From positions 6,014,001 through 6,078,000 of the forward strand of contig NC_083511.1 of assembly GCF_032362555.1 (NCBI RefSeq): a DNA stretch of 64,000 bases, given 5' to 3'. This stretch comes from Amyelois transitella. Its lineage: Eukaryota; Arthropoda; Insecta; Lepidoptera; Pyralidae. Under the pieces are notes generated by a model that saw only the letters and a list, made by a program, of their open reading frames with translations, made no database searches and had not been told where the DNA came from. Of the stretch, positions 22,998 to 34,975 are shown piece by piece (the first letter of the stretch is position 1; every line of letters starts with the position of its first letter). The position numbers were made by a program, and so were the translations under genes.

Positions 22998-25400
22998 ATG
23001 TAAGCATACAGGAAAATGTATTTATAATATATGTCTTATTGTGACAAGAGGTAGGCTTGAGGAAAATTCGCAAGTTCTAATTGAGACTTGGTATTTACCA
23101 CGTTTTGTCCCTTCTTTGTTTACATAATAAACCATTATCGAACACATACTTTGCTTATCTATAATGAACTTACCAAACATGTCATACAAAATGTGTATCG
23201 CAATTAATGAAATAAAATTATGTTAATAAGATTATACACATTTTTGTTTACAATAGCTACTCATGTACCACTGTCGACTTAATTTACCGTACATACCTAT
23301 ATCCCGTTATTCTCGCTCTTTCATTATTACCTACCTATGAAATCCCATCATTTTAGTACGCCACACCACAACACTCTCTAAGGGGTTGCCCCAGTAGTCT
23401 GACAATCACACAGTAACGCAAGACTTTTATCTTTTATTGATTTCCATAATCAAAAAACTCGTAGTATCTCGAAATAATAATACAGTAACCTACATAAAAT
23501 TGATAACTTCTTCATTTTTTTAAATAAATACTTTTATTTCATTTGCTCAAGTCCAAATTATATTTGTGTCATATTAGTGTCAATGTCATTGTCAAGAGAG
23601 ATAGACTAACAGTTGTAACGGCCATACAAGTCAATAAATCAGTTGGGCATTGCGTCATCATGCAAGCGAAGCTAAAACGTGTTTTATTTATAATTAATAT
23701 CCTAAACAATCATAAATTCCTATATGAAACAATATTGCATATTTGATTAGTCTCAAAGTCCAGGGTAATGTATAAAACGTGTCAAACTTCGTAAAGCCCC
23801 TTAAGCGGGGTCCGGGGAGCGTCAAAAGGCCACGGCCATCTTGGGGCATTCCCGCCAAGACCTGTCACTATGATAATGAATTTATAAGTAAATAACGAGA
23901 TAAGAAACGCGACCATCGTAATATTTTGATATCGATAGATGACTGTAAGCAAAACCACTCAGTAAAAAATAGAGCGCCGGTGATCGAACTAATAAACCAA
24001 CTAGTTTGTTTTATGATTGCTACTTTTTGACATCTTTATGAAAATATTGTAAGGAAGAATGCTTGTACAAAGAAAACCTTTCAGGCAACAAGATTATCCA
24101 GTAGCCTGAATGTGTTTCTATCAGCAGATTTCCTAGATGTTCCTTAGATTCCTTTATAAAGGTTGCGGAGATCAGACGGGAGTCGCTTTGTGTATAATTG
24201 TACCTAAAATTCCACTCCAGAATGGTAAGAATGTAACCAGGACTTACGCCAGAAGAATCTGAATAAAGAGGACATGATAGTTTTAAGAGTAAAAGTAGAG
24301 TTAAAATTGTTTCAAATAGTGTATTACTTACAAATAATAATCCTAACACAATGAAAAGAAATCCTTCGGATCAACGTTAATTTATAAAAATCGTTATTGT
24401 TTTTGTTCATCAAAACGTCTAGATTACGACATGCAAAACAAGATTAAGGGTCTATTTCTGCGGAATAAAACAACCTTCATAAATAATTTGTAATATTTAG
24501 AATATGAAAATTAGTTATCGAAATGATATAACTACTATTCCTACCATTGAAATATTAATTAGAAAGTGTAAGTAGATAGTCATACGTGAGTACATACTCG
24601 TACGTAAAAAATATAAAACACAAAGCAAATGCGGTCTTATCTCTTAAGCCAACCATAAGTTCTAGGCTTAATTATTCCGATTTTAATGATACCTACTGTT
24701 AAGACTCACTAAAGTTATGAGTACCTACGTAATGTAGCGCCTCATCTTAATCAAAACTGGTTTGTAGTCTATCGGGTTATACTCGTAATTGATTACCGGG
24801 TAATTTTGTATTGAAATTATAGTAAATCGCAACACCTGTTACTAGTATATTTTATCCTTATATTACCTAATAAAATGTATTTTCCGAATCTATATTATAT
24901 ACCATACCTAGGTTATCATATCTATATATCCTATAGGTTATCAATTGTACTAAAGAATTCGTTCTCAAACTAATTATAAACCTAATTATCCATGAATCAA
25001 GTATCTTCTCAATGGACATTATTTATTTAAACTTTGTATTGTACAAAGTACAAATGTTTAGCATTGTTGGCGGACTTAATGCTAGAAGCATTATCTACCA
25101 CTATCAATCAATCATCATTAATTCGAACATTAGGCGGGGTCGCTGGCACCAGCTAGTACATAACCAATGTAGAATAACTTAAATATGTTTTTGAAGAAAA
25201 TATTACATTAACTGGCTACAGTGTTTGCCTTAAGGTATATCACCAAAAAAAAATATATGAAACCAATAAGAATATAGCATGGAAGATATATATATAGGTA
25301 TATATTATAAACGAGTACGAGTAGGTGAATAAGGCTTCAAGTAAAATAACGGTTTAATGAAGTTATCATGAATTCCGACTTAACCGTATTATACTTTATT
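22998..25400. other. Intergenic, no gene seen
   Basis: AT-rich sequence with a SINE body fragment at about 24130-24265 (tgcggagatcagacgggagt). The short open frames here match no family and lack coding-like composition. Confidence 0.5.
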
Positions 25401-25410
25401 CATGTTTATT

Positions 25411-28400
25411 ATGCCGTGTGGTTCCCGGCACCATTACAAAAGAATAGGACCACTCCATCTCTTTCCCACGGATGTCGTAAGAGCCGACTAAGAGATAGAC
25501 TTGGGATTCCTCTTTAATGTAAATCCCTGCCAATCTAAGGTCTGCCGCGCCGATGGATGCATGGCTAGGGGCGAGCCTAGTCTCGAGCGTGCCACTTCCG
25601 CCATGGGGTTGGGCGACCCCCAGGTAATGGCTAGCCTTACCCTGGCATGCGGGGCTCTGCTGGGGCGGACAAAATTTTTCCCTAGCGTCTCGTGGGAATC
25701 GCATGGATGCAAATTTTTTGAAAGAGCACCTAGATGGCGGCGATGGTGTCCGCACCCCATCACGTCTCGTTCCCGGCGGGAGCGGTATGCGGTCTGCTGA
25801 AAGCCGCTTTGCGACGATGAATGTAAGAGGAGGAATGAAGGATAATATTGAGGAAGTATGCCAGATGATGGATGAAAGACGTTTGGATGTGTTGTGCGTG
25901 AATGAAACGAAGCGGAAAGGATGCGACGCGACGCAGCACGGCCCTTACACGGCGTATTGGTCTGGAATTTCCAGTACCAGCCGAGGCTGTCAAGGGGTCG
26001 GTCTAATTCTTTCTGCACGAATGGCTGAGTGCGTGAATGAGTATGAGTGTGTCAGCCCTCGTCTTCTATGGATTAGGCTGAAAGTTGGAATCACTCGGAT
26101 CTTCGTTCTAGGTGTTTATGCACCTTGGGATGTGGGTTCGAGGGGTACAACATCAGCAAAAAGCGAAAACGAGGAGTTCTGGAATAGTGTAAGAGAAGTA
26201 TTGAAAGTTACCAAGCCAAATGAGAAGATTATTATGTTAGGTGATTTTAATGGATGGGTGGGTGTAAAGCGTGATGGATATGAAAAGGTGCTTGGTGCGT
26301 TTGGTGACGAAAAGGTGAATGATAATGGAAGAAGTGTATTAGAAATTTGTCTAGAGTGGGATCTTTTTGTGTCGAACTCAATGTTTCAACATAAAGAGAT
26401 CCACACCTACACAAGAGTGGAAGGTATTTTAAAAAGTATGATAGACTTTGTGATTGTAGATGAAAGATTGAAGAACAAAGTGCTGGATACCCGTGCATAT
26501 CGCGGTGCTGGCATTGACTCGGACCATTTACTGGTGATATCCCGGATAAGGGGTATCTTCAATCGCTGGCGGCACAGGGTAAGGGAGCAAACCAGCGCTT
26601 TGGAAAGAGTAAAAGTAGAAAATTTGCAAGATATGGATGTAGGTAAGAAGTATATTAATAGACTGAAGGATGAATTTGAAGATTTAGAGGAAATGAGCGA
26701 TATTGAAGATGGATGGAAGGAATTTAAAGAAAGAATTGTGAAAGTAGCTGTTGAAGTGTGTGGTGTAAGTAGAAGAAGGAAAGGAAAAAATCACAAAAAT
26801 GCGTGGATGAGTAAAGATGTGCAAGAACTTGTGCGATTAAAGAAGAAAGCATGGCTGGATTTGTTAGCAGCAAAAGCTAACTTAAGAATGCAAGAGGTTA
26901 TAGATGAAGATGTGAATGAAGCACGTAAGGAATATAAGAAAATGAAAGATTTGGTTAAGAAAGCTGTGATTAGAAAGAAAGAAGAGTATAAAGAGGATTT
27001 TGATAAAAGGCTATCAGAAGACTTTCAGTCAAATCTGAAAGTATTCTGGAAATCCGTAAGGTCAGCCCGAGGAAATACTATAACCAGAGAGCTGACTAGG
27101 ATCAGATGCCAGGATGGTAGCGTTGTGAAAGGAGAAGAATGTGTACTAAAGATATGGAAGGACTATTTTGAAAGTTTATTTGAAAAAAAGGAAGGAAATA
27201 AGAAAGATTTCTGCTATAGCGAAGAAAAAGAGAATGAGATGGAAGGCGAAATTGAAATGTTCGAAATTGTGGAAGCACTTAAGAGTATGAAAGCGGGAAA
27301 GGCTGCTGGGTGTGATAGAGTGTCGGTCGAGATGCTTAAAGCAGGAAAAGGCGTAGTAGCTAGTCAGTTGTACTGCCTTTTCAATTTGTGTTGGAGAAGC
27401 GGCCGAGTACCAAAAGATTGGTGTAAGGCTGTTATCGTGCCACTTTACAAAGGAAAAGGGTCACAGCTGGACTGCAAAAATTATCGTGGTATAAGCCTGC
27501 TTAGCGTCGTCGGCAAATTGTATGCTAAGGTATTGATTAATAGAGTCAGGAATGAAACTGATGACAAAATATGGGATGCTCAAGCGGGATTTCGAAAGGG
27601 AATGGGATGTACTGATCAGGTCTTTTCCTTGCGGTGCATAGCCGAAAAGTTTTTGGCCAAGAGTCAAAAAGTCTATTGCACATTCGTAGATCTGGAAAAG
27701 GCCTATGACAGAGTTGAGAGGAATGAATTGTGGTCAGCACTTTCTATGCATGGGGTGAGCAGTCTCTTAATACGAGCACTGAAATCCTTATATGAGGATT
27801 CGAGTGCTTGTGTCAGGATAAACGGAGCGCACACTGAGTGGTTTAAGATTGAGAAAGGCGTTAGGCAAGGATGTGTTGCGTCACCGTGGCTGTTCAACCT
27901 ATTTATGGATAGCTGTTTGACAGATTTGAAAGAGTCTAAAAGTGGATTAAGGATGAATGAGTTACTCGTCAAATGTCTGCTCTATGCCGACGATCAGGTT
28001 ATACTGGCGTCATCAGCGGAGGAGTTACAGGAGATGGTAAACTGTATGCATGAAGCTTTAAAAGAGAAAGGAATGAAAGTGAACGTAAGTAAAACTAAAA
28101 CACTGGTTTTTGAAATGGAGAAAGAAATGACAGCATGTAATATTTTGATTGGAGGAGAAAAAGTGGAGCAAGTGAAAGAGTTTGTATATCTAGGATCAAA
28201 GTTTACATCAGATGGCAAGTATGATAGTGATATTGAAAGGAGAGTGAACGCGGGGAACATGGTGAATGGAGCTTTGCATGCCTTTATGAGCAGTCAGAAA
28301 CTATCCAAAAAGGCTCGACTGGCTGTGCACAGGGGCGTGTTGGTCCCGACATTAATGTATGGGAGTGAAAGTTGGGTATGGCAAAAGAAGCATGAAAGCA

Positions 28401-28846
28401 GAATAAATGCAGTGGAAATGAGAGCGTTAAGGAGTATGATGGGTGTGAAATTGAGTGACAGGATAAGGAACAGCGTGATAAGGGAATGTTGTGATGTGAA
28501 AGAAGATGTAGTTACAGGAATAGAAAAGGGTATGTTAAGATGGTTCGGTCATGTGGAGAGGATGAATGAAAGCAGGTTGACTAAGCAGATATACAAGGAG
28601 AGTGTGGAGGGAAAGGTCGGAGTGGGAAGACCTAGACGAACGTATCTTGATCAAATTAAGGTCGTCCTGGTAAAGGGTCAGGTCAAAAGTACCCGAAACC
28701 GCCGAGCTTGTATGAAGAGAGTTATGAATGTGGACGAAGCGAAAGAAGTATGCAGAGATCGTGGCAAGTGGAAAGAGGTAGTCTCTGCCTACCCCTCCGG
28801 GAAAGAGGCGTGATTTTATGTATGTATGTATGTATGTATGTTTATT
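25411..28846 (+). mobile_element. RTE-clade non-LTR retrotransposon, apparently complete
   Basis: Starts with the head gccgtgtggttcccggcacc, carries a 5' leader of about 290 bases and one long ORF, and ends in an ATGT tandem tail (28817-28840) without poly(A), as is usual for RTE elements. A candidate target-site duplication atgtttatt is present at 25402-25410 and 28838-28846, although its right copy overlaps the ATGT tail. The leader's first 105 bases and the terminal 40 bases are shared with the short elements annotated elsewhere, so this is a plausible autonomous partner for them. Confidence 0.85.
25703..28813 (+). CDS. RTE endonuclease / reverse transcriptase polyprotein, intact (1036 aa)
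   Basis: Residues about 36-280 form an apurinic-like (EEP) endonuclease: TMNVRGG at the start, CVNETKR (catalytic Glu), MLGDFNGWVG, MIDFVIVDE and IDSDHLLV near the end. A linker of about 200 residues rich in Lys and Glu follows. The reverse transcriptase has IVPLYKGKGSQLDCKNYRGI, QAGFRKGMGC, FVDLEKAYDRV, GVRQGCVASPWLFN and LLYADD (YADD at residues 761-764). The C-terminal part contains the RTE-type MYGSESWVW and GRPRRTYLDQI motifs. This domain order without a separate gag-like ORF is the RTE layout (database proteins of this type are often labelled craniofacial development protein 2-like). No stop or frameshift interrupts it, so it is either recent or potentially active. The start at 25703 is the first in-frame ATG; a later Met such as residue 39 is also possible. 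Confidence 0.9.
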   Translation: MDANFLKEHLDGGDGVRTPSRLVPGGSGMRSAESRFATMNVRGGMKDNIEEVCQMMDERRLDVLCVNETKRKGCDATQHGPYTAYWSGISSTSRGCQGVGLILSARMAECVNEYECVSPRLLWIRLKVGITRIFVLGVYAPWDVGSRGTTSAKSENEEFWNSVREVLKVTKPNEKIIMLGDFNGWVGVKRDGYEKVLGAFGDEKVNDNGRSVLEICLEWDLFVSNSMFQHKEIHTYTRVEGILKSMIDFVIVDERLKNKVLDTRAYRGAGIDSDHLLVISRIRGIFNRWRHRVREQTSALERVKVENLQDMDVGKKYINRLKDEFEDLEEMSDIEDGWKEFKERIVKVAVEVCGVSRRRKGKNHKNAWMSKDVQELVRLKKKAWLDLLAAKANLRMQEVIDEDVNEARKEYKKMKDLVKKAVIRKKEEYKEDFDKRLSEDFQSNLKVFWKSVRSARGNTITRELTRIRCQDGSVVKGEECVLKIWKDYFESLFEKKEGNKKDFCYSEEKENEMEGEIEMFEIVEALKSMKAGKAAGCDRVSVEMLKAGKGVVASQLYCLFNLCWRSGRVPKDWCKAVIVPLYKGKGSQLDCKNYRGISLLSVVGKLYAKVLINRVRNETDDKIWDAQAGFRKGMGCTDQVFSLRCIAEKFLAKSQKVYCTFVDLEKAYDRVERNELWSALSMHGVSSLLIRALKSLYEDSSACVRINGAHTEWFKIEKGVRQGCVASPWLFNLFMDSCLTDLKESKSGLRMNELLVKCLLYADDQVILASSAEELQEMVNCMHEALKEKGMKVNVSKTKTLVFEMEKEMTACNILIGGEKVEQVKEFVYLGSKFTSDGKYDSDIERRVNAGNMVNGALHAFMSSQKLSKKARLAVHRGVLVPTLMYGSESWVWQKKHESRINAVEMRALRSMMGVKLSDRIRNSVIRECCDVKEDVVTGIEKGMLRWFGHVERMNESRLTKQIYKESVEGKVGVGRPRRTYLDQIKVVLVKGQVKSTRNRRACMKRVMNVDEAKEVCRDRGKWKEVVSAYPSGKEA

Positions 28847-29049
28847 TTCCTAACTAAACAGTTAAAGGATTTGTACTTGGCTTGAGAAGATAAGCAATGG
28901 AACCAACTTAAATAAATCCTTTTGAAGAAGATTAAAGTATTGAACGCTTTTGTAATAAAATATTTTACTCATTTATATAACTGTTATTTGTATTATATAT
29001 ATACCTATTTGTTACTTTTCCTTTGTAACACGTACCTTTTTTTAATCAA

Positions 29050-29250
29050 TTAGATTAAAAGGCGACTAAGGAATAGGCTTATAAACTTGAGATTCTTCTT
29101 TTAGGCGATGGGCTAGCAAACTGTCACTAATTGAATCTCAATTCTACCATTAAGCCAAACAGCTGAACGTGGTCTATCAGTCTTTACAAGATTGCTCTGT
29201 CTACCCTACAAGGGATATAGACGTGATTATATGTAGGTATGTATGTAAGT
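29050..29250 (+). mobile_element. RTE-derived short element, 5'-truncated
   Basis: Runs aaggcgactaaggaatagg to the ctacaagggatatagacgtg end and an ATGT-type tail. It is in the same orientation as the full RTE just upstream. Confidence 0.7.
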
Positions 29251-29261
29251 AGATTTGGATT

Positions 29262-29510
29262 AAATATAAATAATAAATATATACGGAACAAATTACACAG
29301 ATTGAGTTAGCCTCGAAATAATGTCGAAACTTGTGTTTCGAGATACTAACTCAACGATACTATATTTTATATTAAATACTTAGATAGATAAATATCCAAG
29401 ACCCAGACCAATCAGAGAAAGTTCGTTTCTCATCATGCTCTGACCGGGATTCGAACCCAGGACCTCCGGTGTCACAGACAAGAGTATTACCGCTGTGCCA
29501 CAGAGGCCGT
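29262..29510 (-). mobile_element. tRNA-derived SINE with intact pol III boxes
   Basis: In minus orientation it begins ACGGCCTCTGTGGCACAGCG. The A box TGGCACAGCGGTA lies at 29488-29500 and the B box GGTTCGAATCC at 29447-29457. The body contains ctctgattggtctgggtctt and gtatcgttgagttagtatct, and the tail is a TAAATA-rich tract at 29262-29280. The tRNA-like part looks well preserved. The 3' half matches fragments at 2487-2645 and about 15160-15250. Confidence 0.8.
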
Positions 29511-30119
29511 AATTATTTCGTATCATAACTAATTTATTACAAATGTTGATTGATCAGTGTATTGAAGATCGTTTTAAAACGTAACTATAAATACTTAAAT
29601 GGACAAAAAGAAAGATAAATTCTTAAAATTGATTACTTCATGATCTTTTAAAACATTAAAGTATCACAATAGCGTCTGGCGAGAAAAAAATTAGATGGTG
29701 GGTACTACCTAACTTTTATCCACTGCATGATTTTTGATAATTTGTCCACTGCATTTTTATTGATAATCCCACAGGAGACAATGTCAGGCAGAAATGCACA
29801 AAACAGCCAAAATATAAAAATAATTTATTATTTTTATTGTTTTTAAACAAGGTGTTACAGCACAATTTGTTTTCGATACCTGAACATTGAAATTTAAATA
29901 TTTTGTTACATTAATACTGAAATTATTGTATAAAACTAAACATACTTTTTAATTTATTGACCTTAAAAATATATTCACTTTATGTGTTGAATAAGTTCAC
30001 TTTAAAAAAAATCAATAAATACCTATTTAAATTTATAAACGAACAATGTACGCGCTAAGCTAGATATCTTATTAATGCGTTAACATTAATAAGCATATAT
30101 TATTCTAATATATTCAATT

Positions 30120-30693
30120 TTAATGTTTTTTCTTCTTATGATGGAATTGACTGATGATATCGTGTGCAGTGCTTGCTATGCTGATGCGATTCAACGCCTT
30201 TCCCTGCAAGAAAAGTATAAACGCAAATTAATTAACATCTGTAGGTACAAGTTTCATTTTAATTAATAACACCTCGTACATACACTCAACAACGGAGAAA
30301 CATGACACCCTGTTCATTCAGCAATTGTAGACTATTTAGTAACTATGTTATATTAATATCAAGACGTTTAAATGATGTTGACATACAATGTAGGTATTCT
30401 AATAGACACATTTAAAAACCATAACCAACCTTTGGGTGTCGAAATAATCAGGTTTATAATATCTAAAATTACATATTGCAGCCTAATGAAACAATAGATA
30501 CTTTTTTAATATAAGTATAGGTATAAGTTTAATCTAAGTACCCTATAGATAAGCTAAAAAAATATCTACTTACTATAATTTGGCCACCTTTCTTGATCGC
30601 TTTCACTGGTATTTTGCCAGGAGCCGCCTCTGCAGGGCCTAGGAACGCTGACAACACCATTACGAATAAGGTAATAAAAACCGTTAGCTTCAT
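30120..30693 (-). CDS. Classical moricin precursor (67 aa)
   Basis: Exon 1 is 30574-30693 (40 codons) and exon 2 is 30120-30203 (27 codons plus TAA), with a phase-0 intron. The signal peptide MKLTVFITLFVMVLSAFLG is followed by PAEAAP and a mature peptide starting GKIPVKAIKKGGQII, then in exon 2 GKALNRISIASTAHDIISQF and the basic tail HHKKKKH. The IPVKAIK...GK..NRISIASTAHD pattern and the poly-Lys tail are the hallmarks of Bombyx/Spodoptera moricin, a long amphipathic helix that permeabilises bacterial membranes after secretion into haemolymph. Promoter in sense: TATAAAA at 30777-30771 and an ATTCAGTG initiator within 30757-30741. Further upstream lies a GGGAGTGTCCC-like kappaB match, consistent with Toll/IMD induction (inference). 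This is the only member here with the poly-basic tail and the only one without a head-to-head partner. Confidence 0.95.
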
Positions 30694-30740
30694 ATTTGAA
30701 CTGATAGCCGTAAGTATTTAATTGGAAACGTTTTCAGATT

Positions 30741-30777
30741 CAAATGACACTGAATGCAAAACCGTTGAAGTTTTATA
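30741..30777 (-). promoter_or_regulatory. TATA/initiator of the classical moricin gene
   Basis: TATAAAA on the minus strand (30777-30771) is followed about 25 bases downstream by GCATTCAGTGTC, a match to the arthropod initiator TCAGT. The leader to the ATG at 30693 is about 55 bases. Confidence 0.6.
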
Positions 30778-32536
30778 CTTAGGAGAAAAAGATATGGGAC
30801 ACTCCCGAGTCCCAAGTGATGTTTGTTTATAACTTAAGCATTCAGACATAATGTCTGGGTCATCGGTGCAGTAAATATTTAATGATATTACACACGCGGG
30901 TAAAGTACCGCACCCTTACTCGAAATAACTTTGATTAATTTTGAGAAATCAGGTCATTTAACAGAACTAAGTGGAGGAGTGTGCTTGTCCCTTTGAGTAC
31001 TTAAGGAGTCCGTGGAGGACACTCAACGAAAGCCTTTGAGCGATACGGGTTAGTAGAATCCTCAAAAAATATTTAGGTGTCCTCACTCTTGGGCCATTAA
31101 AACGCCTTTGTTAATTAATGATCTAGACAAAAACATTAGATCAGCTTCATTCAGTTCTGCTTGGATTTTTGCTCTAGATCGTCAAAATTATTTAAATTAA
31201 TAATTTTTGGTGAACATTAATAAATGTCAGTTAATTGTACCTTTTATTTCTACCCAAAGTAGCTCAAAGACTCTTGTGCCTCATAAATAGGTATATGGCT
31301 ATAAAACGGAACAAGTGTACTCTCATAAGAGTATAAGTGATAAAATTATTGAGTGTTATTCATCCGGGTTAGTGACCGAGTGTCCGATTTGCCGTGACCG
31401 TGAAACAAGCGACATGTTACATAATTCAAATTTGAGTTCATCATTAGTACCGGTTGCACGTTGCAATCTTCTGTCCCAGCTTCTTGTCTAATGTAGTGAA
31501 GTGCTATACGGAGGTAAGATTATTGCATACATACATATAATAACGCATTTAACTTTACGGGGTAGACAGAGCTAACGGTCTAGCAAAGACTGAAAAAAGA
31601 AAGATGATTAAGATGTGAGCTTATTCCTGGTTTATATTCATAATTTAGTTTAATAAGGATGTTGTAGCTAATGGATAAAGCATCTACAAAACTATCAATA
31701 AGTCCCAAAATTGGTGACAATCAGGCAGACTTTGTTAAATCATTTCAATAAGTTACAAATTCGCGTTTGCTATCTTTATGAGATTCTAAGCTTGGAAGTC
31801 CACGAAAGGTTCTTACATGATAAATAGTTACAACGATGGTTCCACTACAATGGGCAAGAAGGGAAATAAAGTCCCATGACTTAAGGCTAGGGCACTATTT
31901 AAGGATATTGTATTTAGCTAGGATAATGCCTTATCACATTGAAAAAAGCATTTCTACTTAAAAACAGACCACGAACACCTTTAATGCCCTTGCTTCATCC
32001 CAATCTCCTAAACGACTCTCGGGTAATTTTTCTTGCCTGTAGTTCACCTCAAAAATTCTGAACGGACCACGTGTGTAATTTTTCTTAAGCGGTGTAAGAA
32101 AATATTGATGTTATTTTTTTCATTTTCATTTCACAATTCCTAGAACACACACTAGCTGTTAGCCGCGGTTCAGTTTTTGTCGGACTTAAAGCAAAAGTTA
32201 ACTATTAGTTAGTAAGCCATTAGACTAGGTAGGCTTGCCGTCTATTTCCCAACACTTTATCATAGAGTCATTCCAAGAAACTGAGAACGTCGCCAGAAGG
32301 AAAAGAACAGTTACGGGTAAACGAGTTCAAGCTTATACAATAGGTACCTATTAGGTCAGCTAGAAAACTTTGATATACATAAGTGTAAAATAAATTAAGT
32401 AAGTTCTATTTCACACATTGTTATTTGGGTTCTTTCGAATTAAACACAAAATTAACAGAAACATATTTAATAATTTAAATAACATTAAGTACTTCATTAA
32501 TACAATTTAAAAAGCTATAAGTTTTATAATCCATTT

Positions 32537-33173
32537 TCAGTGCCTGTGTCTATATTGATGAGCGAGGTCATGGACGGTGCCTGCTGCGCTAATTACCCTG
32601 AAGCCTGTGCCCTGTAAATTAATTAAAATTCAGATACATTTAATAATGTAAAATGGAAAACAATTGACATGAGTAACAATATATTTTTGATGATATCCCA
32701 ATGAGCAAAGAGGTTCTCATGTAAATTTGTTTTGTTTTGATATAGAATATAAAACTGTTCTACCTAAATCTTTTTTGAGACTCAAATAAGTATCACCTAC
32801 ATATCACCTACATATCATTATCTACTTCAAAACATAACCTGTCATTAGGACAGCAAAAAAAAATAAGGCAAGAAAATTTTAATGATGGCGATGCCCTTTA
32901 GGGATCTGTCAGAATAATTTTATTTATTCATGAAGGTACCTTAACATAGTACCTTATCTCTTACCCATACGTAAGCCTGACCGTATGCCAGTTTCACAAT
33001 GTGATATTGTTGAAATGCACAAACATAAACATTATTGCCAATTATTTTATACTTACAATGGCTTTAGCTCCCTTTTTGAGGGAATTAACATTGACTTTAG
33101 GTGCGGCTTCACAAGCGCCAAATAATAAGGCCACTACTGCCAATACTGTCAAAAACAAGGTATAGATTTTCAT
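32537..33173 (-). CDS. Moricin-like peptide, Galleria-type (63 aa)
   Basis: Exon 1 is 33057-33173 (39 codons) and exon 2 is 32537-32611 (24 codons plus TGA), with a phase-0 intron. Signal peptide MKIYTLFLTVLAVVALLFGA; mature part APKVNVNSLKKGAKAI joined to GTGFRVISAAGTVHDLAHQY and RHRH. The KVNVN...KKG.KAIG.GF.VISAAGT.HD pattern is very close to the moricin-like peptides of Galleria, so it links the classical gene to the Trp-containing subfamily to the right. TATA-like TTTATAAA at 33267-33274. It forms a head-to-head pair with the plus-strand gene at 34014, 840 bases between start codons. Confidence 0.92.
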
Positions 33174-33922
33174 CTTTAAGATATTGTATTGTCTAAAAAG
33201 GCAAAAATATGTATGTGTGTTCTTCGAAGTCCACAACAGGAGTAACTTCTGACACTTCAAACTGCCTTTATAAAGACCGATTATTATGTTCAGTTTTGTG
33301 CTCTTGCGTTTCCCAATTGGGATTCTCCAACTTATATTATAGCAAATGAATTTTACTCAGAACGTGATGAACCGGCGTTTTCCTCTATAAAAACTATGTG
33401 TTGGAAGTTATTGCCAATGCGTCATGATTTATGTTACTGCGACGTATCGCTGGCCTTTGTTTGATCGCAAATATTTTGATTGATCGATAGACCTACCAAT
33501 TTTAGTAAGTAAAATGTATTGTCAAAAAAAAAATATAACAGTTTTAAAGTTTAACAGAATTTAAAATAAAATGCTTTATTCTGAAATAAAAGACAATTTT
33601 GGTTTTTACTCCTGAAATCAATTTTATTACTTAAATGTTATACTAACATAAAAATGTCTTAAAATGTTTTACATTTTTTTTTAATCAATTAGAAAATTAT
33701 AATAAAAAAATTAGAATCTAAATTAAAAAATTACGTACGTATCGTGTTTTAAATTGATAACATCTAAAAATAACCAATACATACCTCACAGAAGCAGATA
33801 TTCTATTTTGGAAACATTGATATAGGTTAAGTATTACCACGCAAACTTATTTTCCTTCATATGAATAGGGCAATTGGGTTTCGTCCTGGAGAAACCCATA
33901 CATCTCCGTTACAAGTAAACTT

Positions 33923-33970
33923 CATATAAATAAAGCAAGGGACTCGCTTCTGGACATTAACACTTGAATT
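33923..33970 (+). promoter_or_regulatory. Core promoter of the 34.0-kb moricin-like gene
   Basis: TATAAATA lies at 33925-33932 and the initiator-like tctggacattaacacttga at 33949-33967. This sequence is conserved with little change in front of the other cluster members. Confidence 0.65.
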
Positions 33971-34013
33971 CCCTTGTTGTTGAAACCTCCTACATCCTCC
34001 TTCGCCATATAAA

Positions 34014-34570
34014 ATGAAACTGACTGGATTATTTTTCATGGTAATAACGGTGTTCACACTGTTCATTAGTGGAGGAGAAGCTGCTCCGAAGATAAATGTC
34101 AAAGGACTAAAGAAAGGCGCCAAGGCGATCGTAAGTACCATTACATTTTTCTCGCATTTATTTATACAATCATTGTAAAAAAAATAAGGGTCGAATCACA
34201 ATTTACACTGATTGAATTCGTCACTAAGTACGAGTAATTCAATTATGAGTTATCAACGGTATTAAAATTTTATAATAAGTTCATCTATTCATATCTATAG
34301 GTATTGATAAACATCAAAAAATTCTAACAAATACCAGACTTACACAATCCAGTCACAGTATAAAAAATTTATATAGAGAGCCCAAAAAGGCGAGAACGCA
34401 ACCGGGACTGACGGCAAGACTGATCATTTTTCACCAAACTCATATTTGGCTAAGGAAATTTTTCATTTGTTTTAATGCTTTCGTTATACTTATTTCAGGG
34501 TAAAGGATTATCGTTTGTGGGTGCCGCCGGTACAGCACACGAACTATGGCAACAGCACCGACAGGGCTAA
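34014..34570 (+). CDS. Moricin-like peptide, Trp-type, HRQG ending (62 aa)
   Basis: Exon 1 is 34014-34130 (39 codons, donor gtaagt) and exon 2 is 34499-34570 (23 codons plus TAA, acceptor ttatttcag), phase 0. Signal peptide MKLTGLFFMVITVFTLFISG, then GEAAP; mature KINVKGLKKGAKAI joined to GKGLSFVGAAGTAHELWQQ and HRQG. The GAAGTAHE segment is shared with Galleria moricins. The peptide ends in a Trp/Gln/Gly segment instead of the usual basic tail. The intron contains a SINE body fragment (about 34340-34420). The ATG is the first after the conserved initiator, and its context AAAATG suits an insect start. Confidence 0.93.
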
Positions 34571-34892
34571 TCTACTCGTATTATATCTAAGCGCAGAAAC
34601 CTGAATTATGATGGATTTATTTGAATTTCACCTATACAATTATTACCAGTTGTATTTAATAGTTGTAGATCCCTTTCATTGTTACTTTACATTTATTTAA
34701 CATCACCATATTCACCTAAACCCAAGTGTTCCTAAGTACCTATATTATAAAATAAAGATTGAATTATAAGAAATTACCTAACTGACTATGTATTATTTTT
34801 GATCACAAATTTTATACTTTGACATCACTATAACCCACATTTATAAAACGATATAGTTACATTAAGCAGACTAGTTTAATACTAATGAGATA

Positions 34893-34975
34893 GATGGGAT
34901 TCAAACCGGTGCCCTTATGCGCAACCGCGTTTTAACCAGGTACGTTACCCATTCGACCAACGACGCTATTTATCC
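34893..34975 (-). repeat. tRNA-like SINE head
   Basis: In minus orientation, GTTGGTCGAATGGGTAACG looks like an A box and GGTTTGAATCCC like a B box. Between them is the gttgcgcataagggcac block that also occurs in the SINE at 10935-11310. The acceptor-stem ends do not pair as a functional tRNA should, so I treat it as SINE-derived rather than a tRNA gene. Confidence 0.6.

Noticed and set aside
23543-24349. Short frames between the secreted-peptide gene and the RTE
   Set aside because: One overlaps a SINE body fragment and none has coding-like composition.
25488-26018. 176-codon frame antisense to the RTE leader and endonuclease
   Set aside because: Mirror of the G+C-rich RTE coding strand; no independent signal.
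28817-28846. ATGT repeats read as a CRISPR- or telomere-like array
   Set aside because: They are the terminal microsatellite tail usual for RTE elements.
34893-34975. Candidate tRNA gene on the minus strand
   Set aside because: A and B boxes are present but the acceptor stem does not pair and the core matches a SINE head at 10.9 kb.
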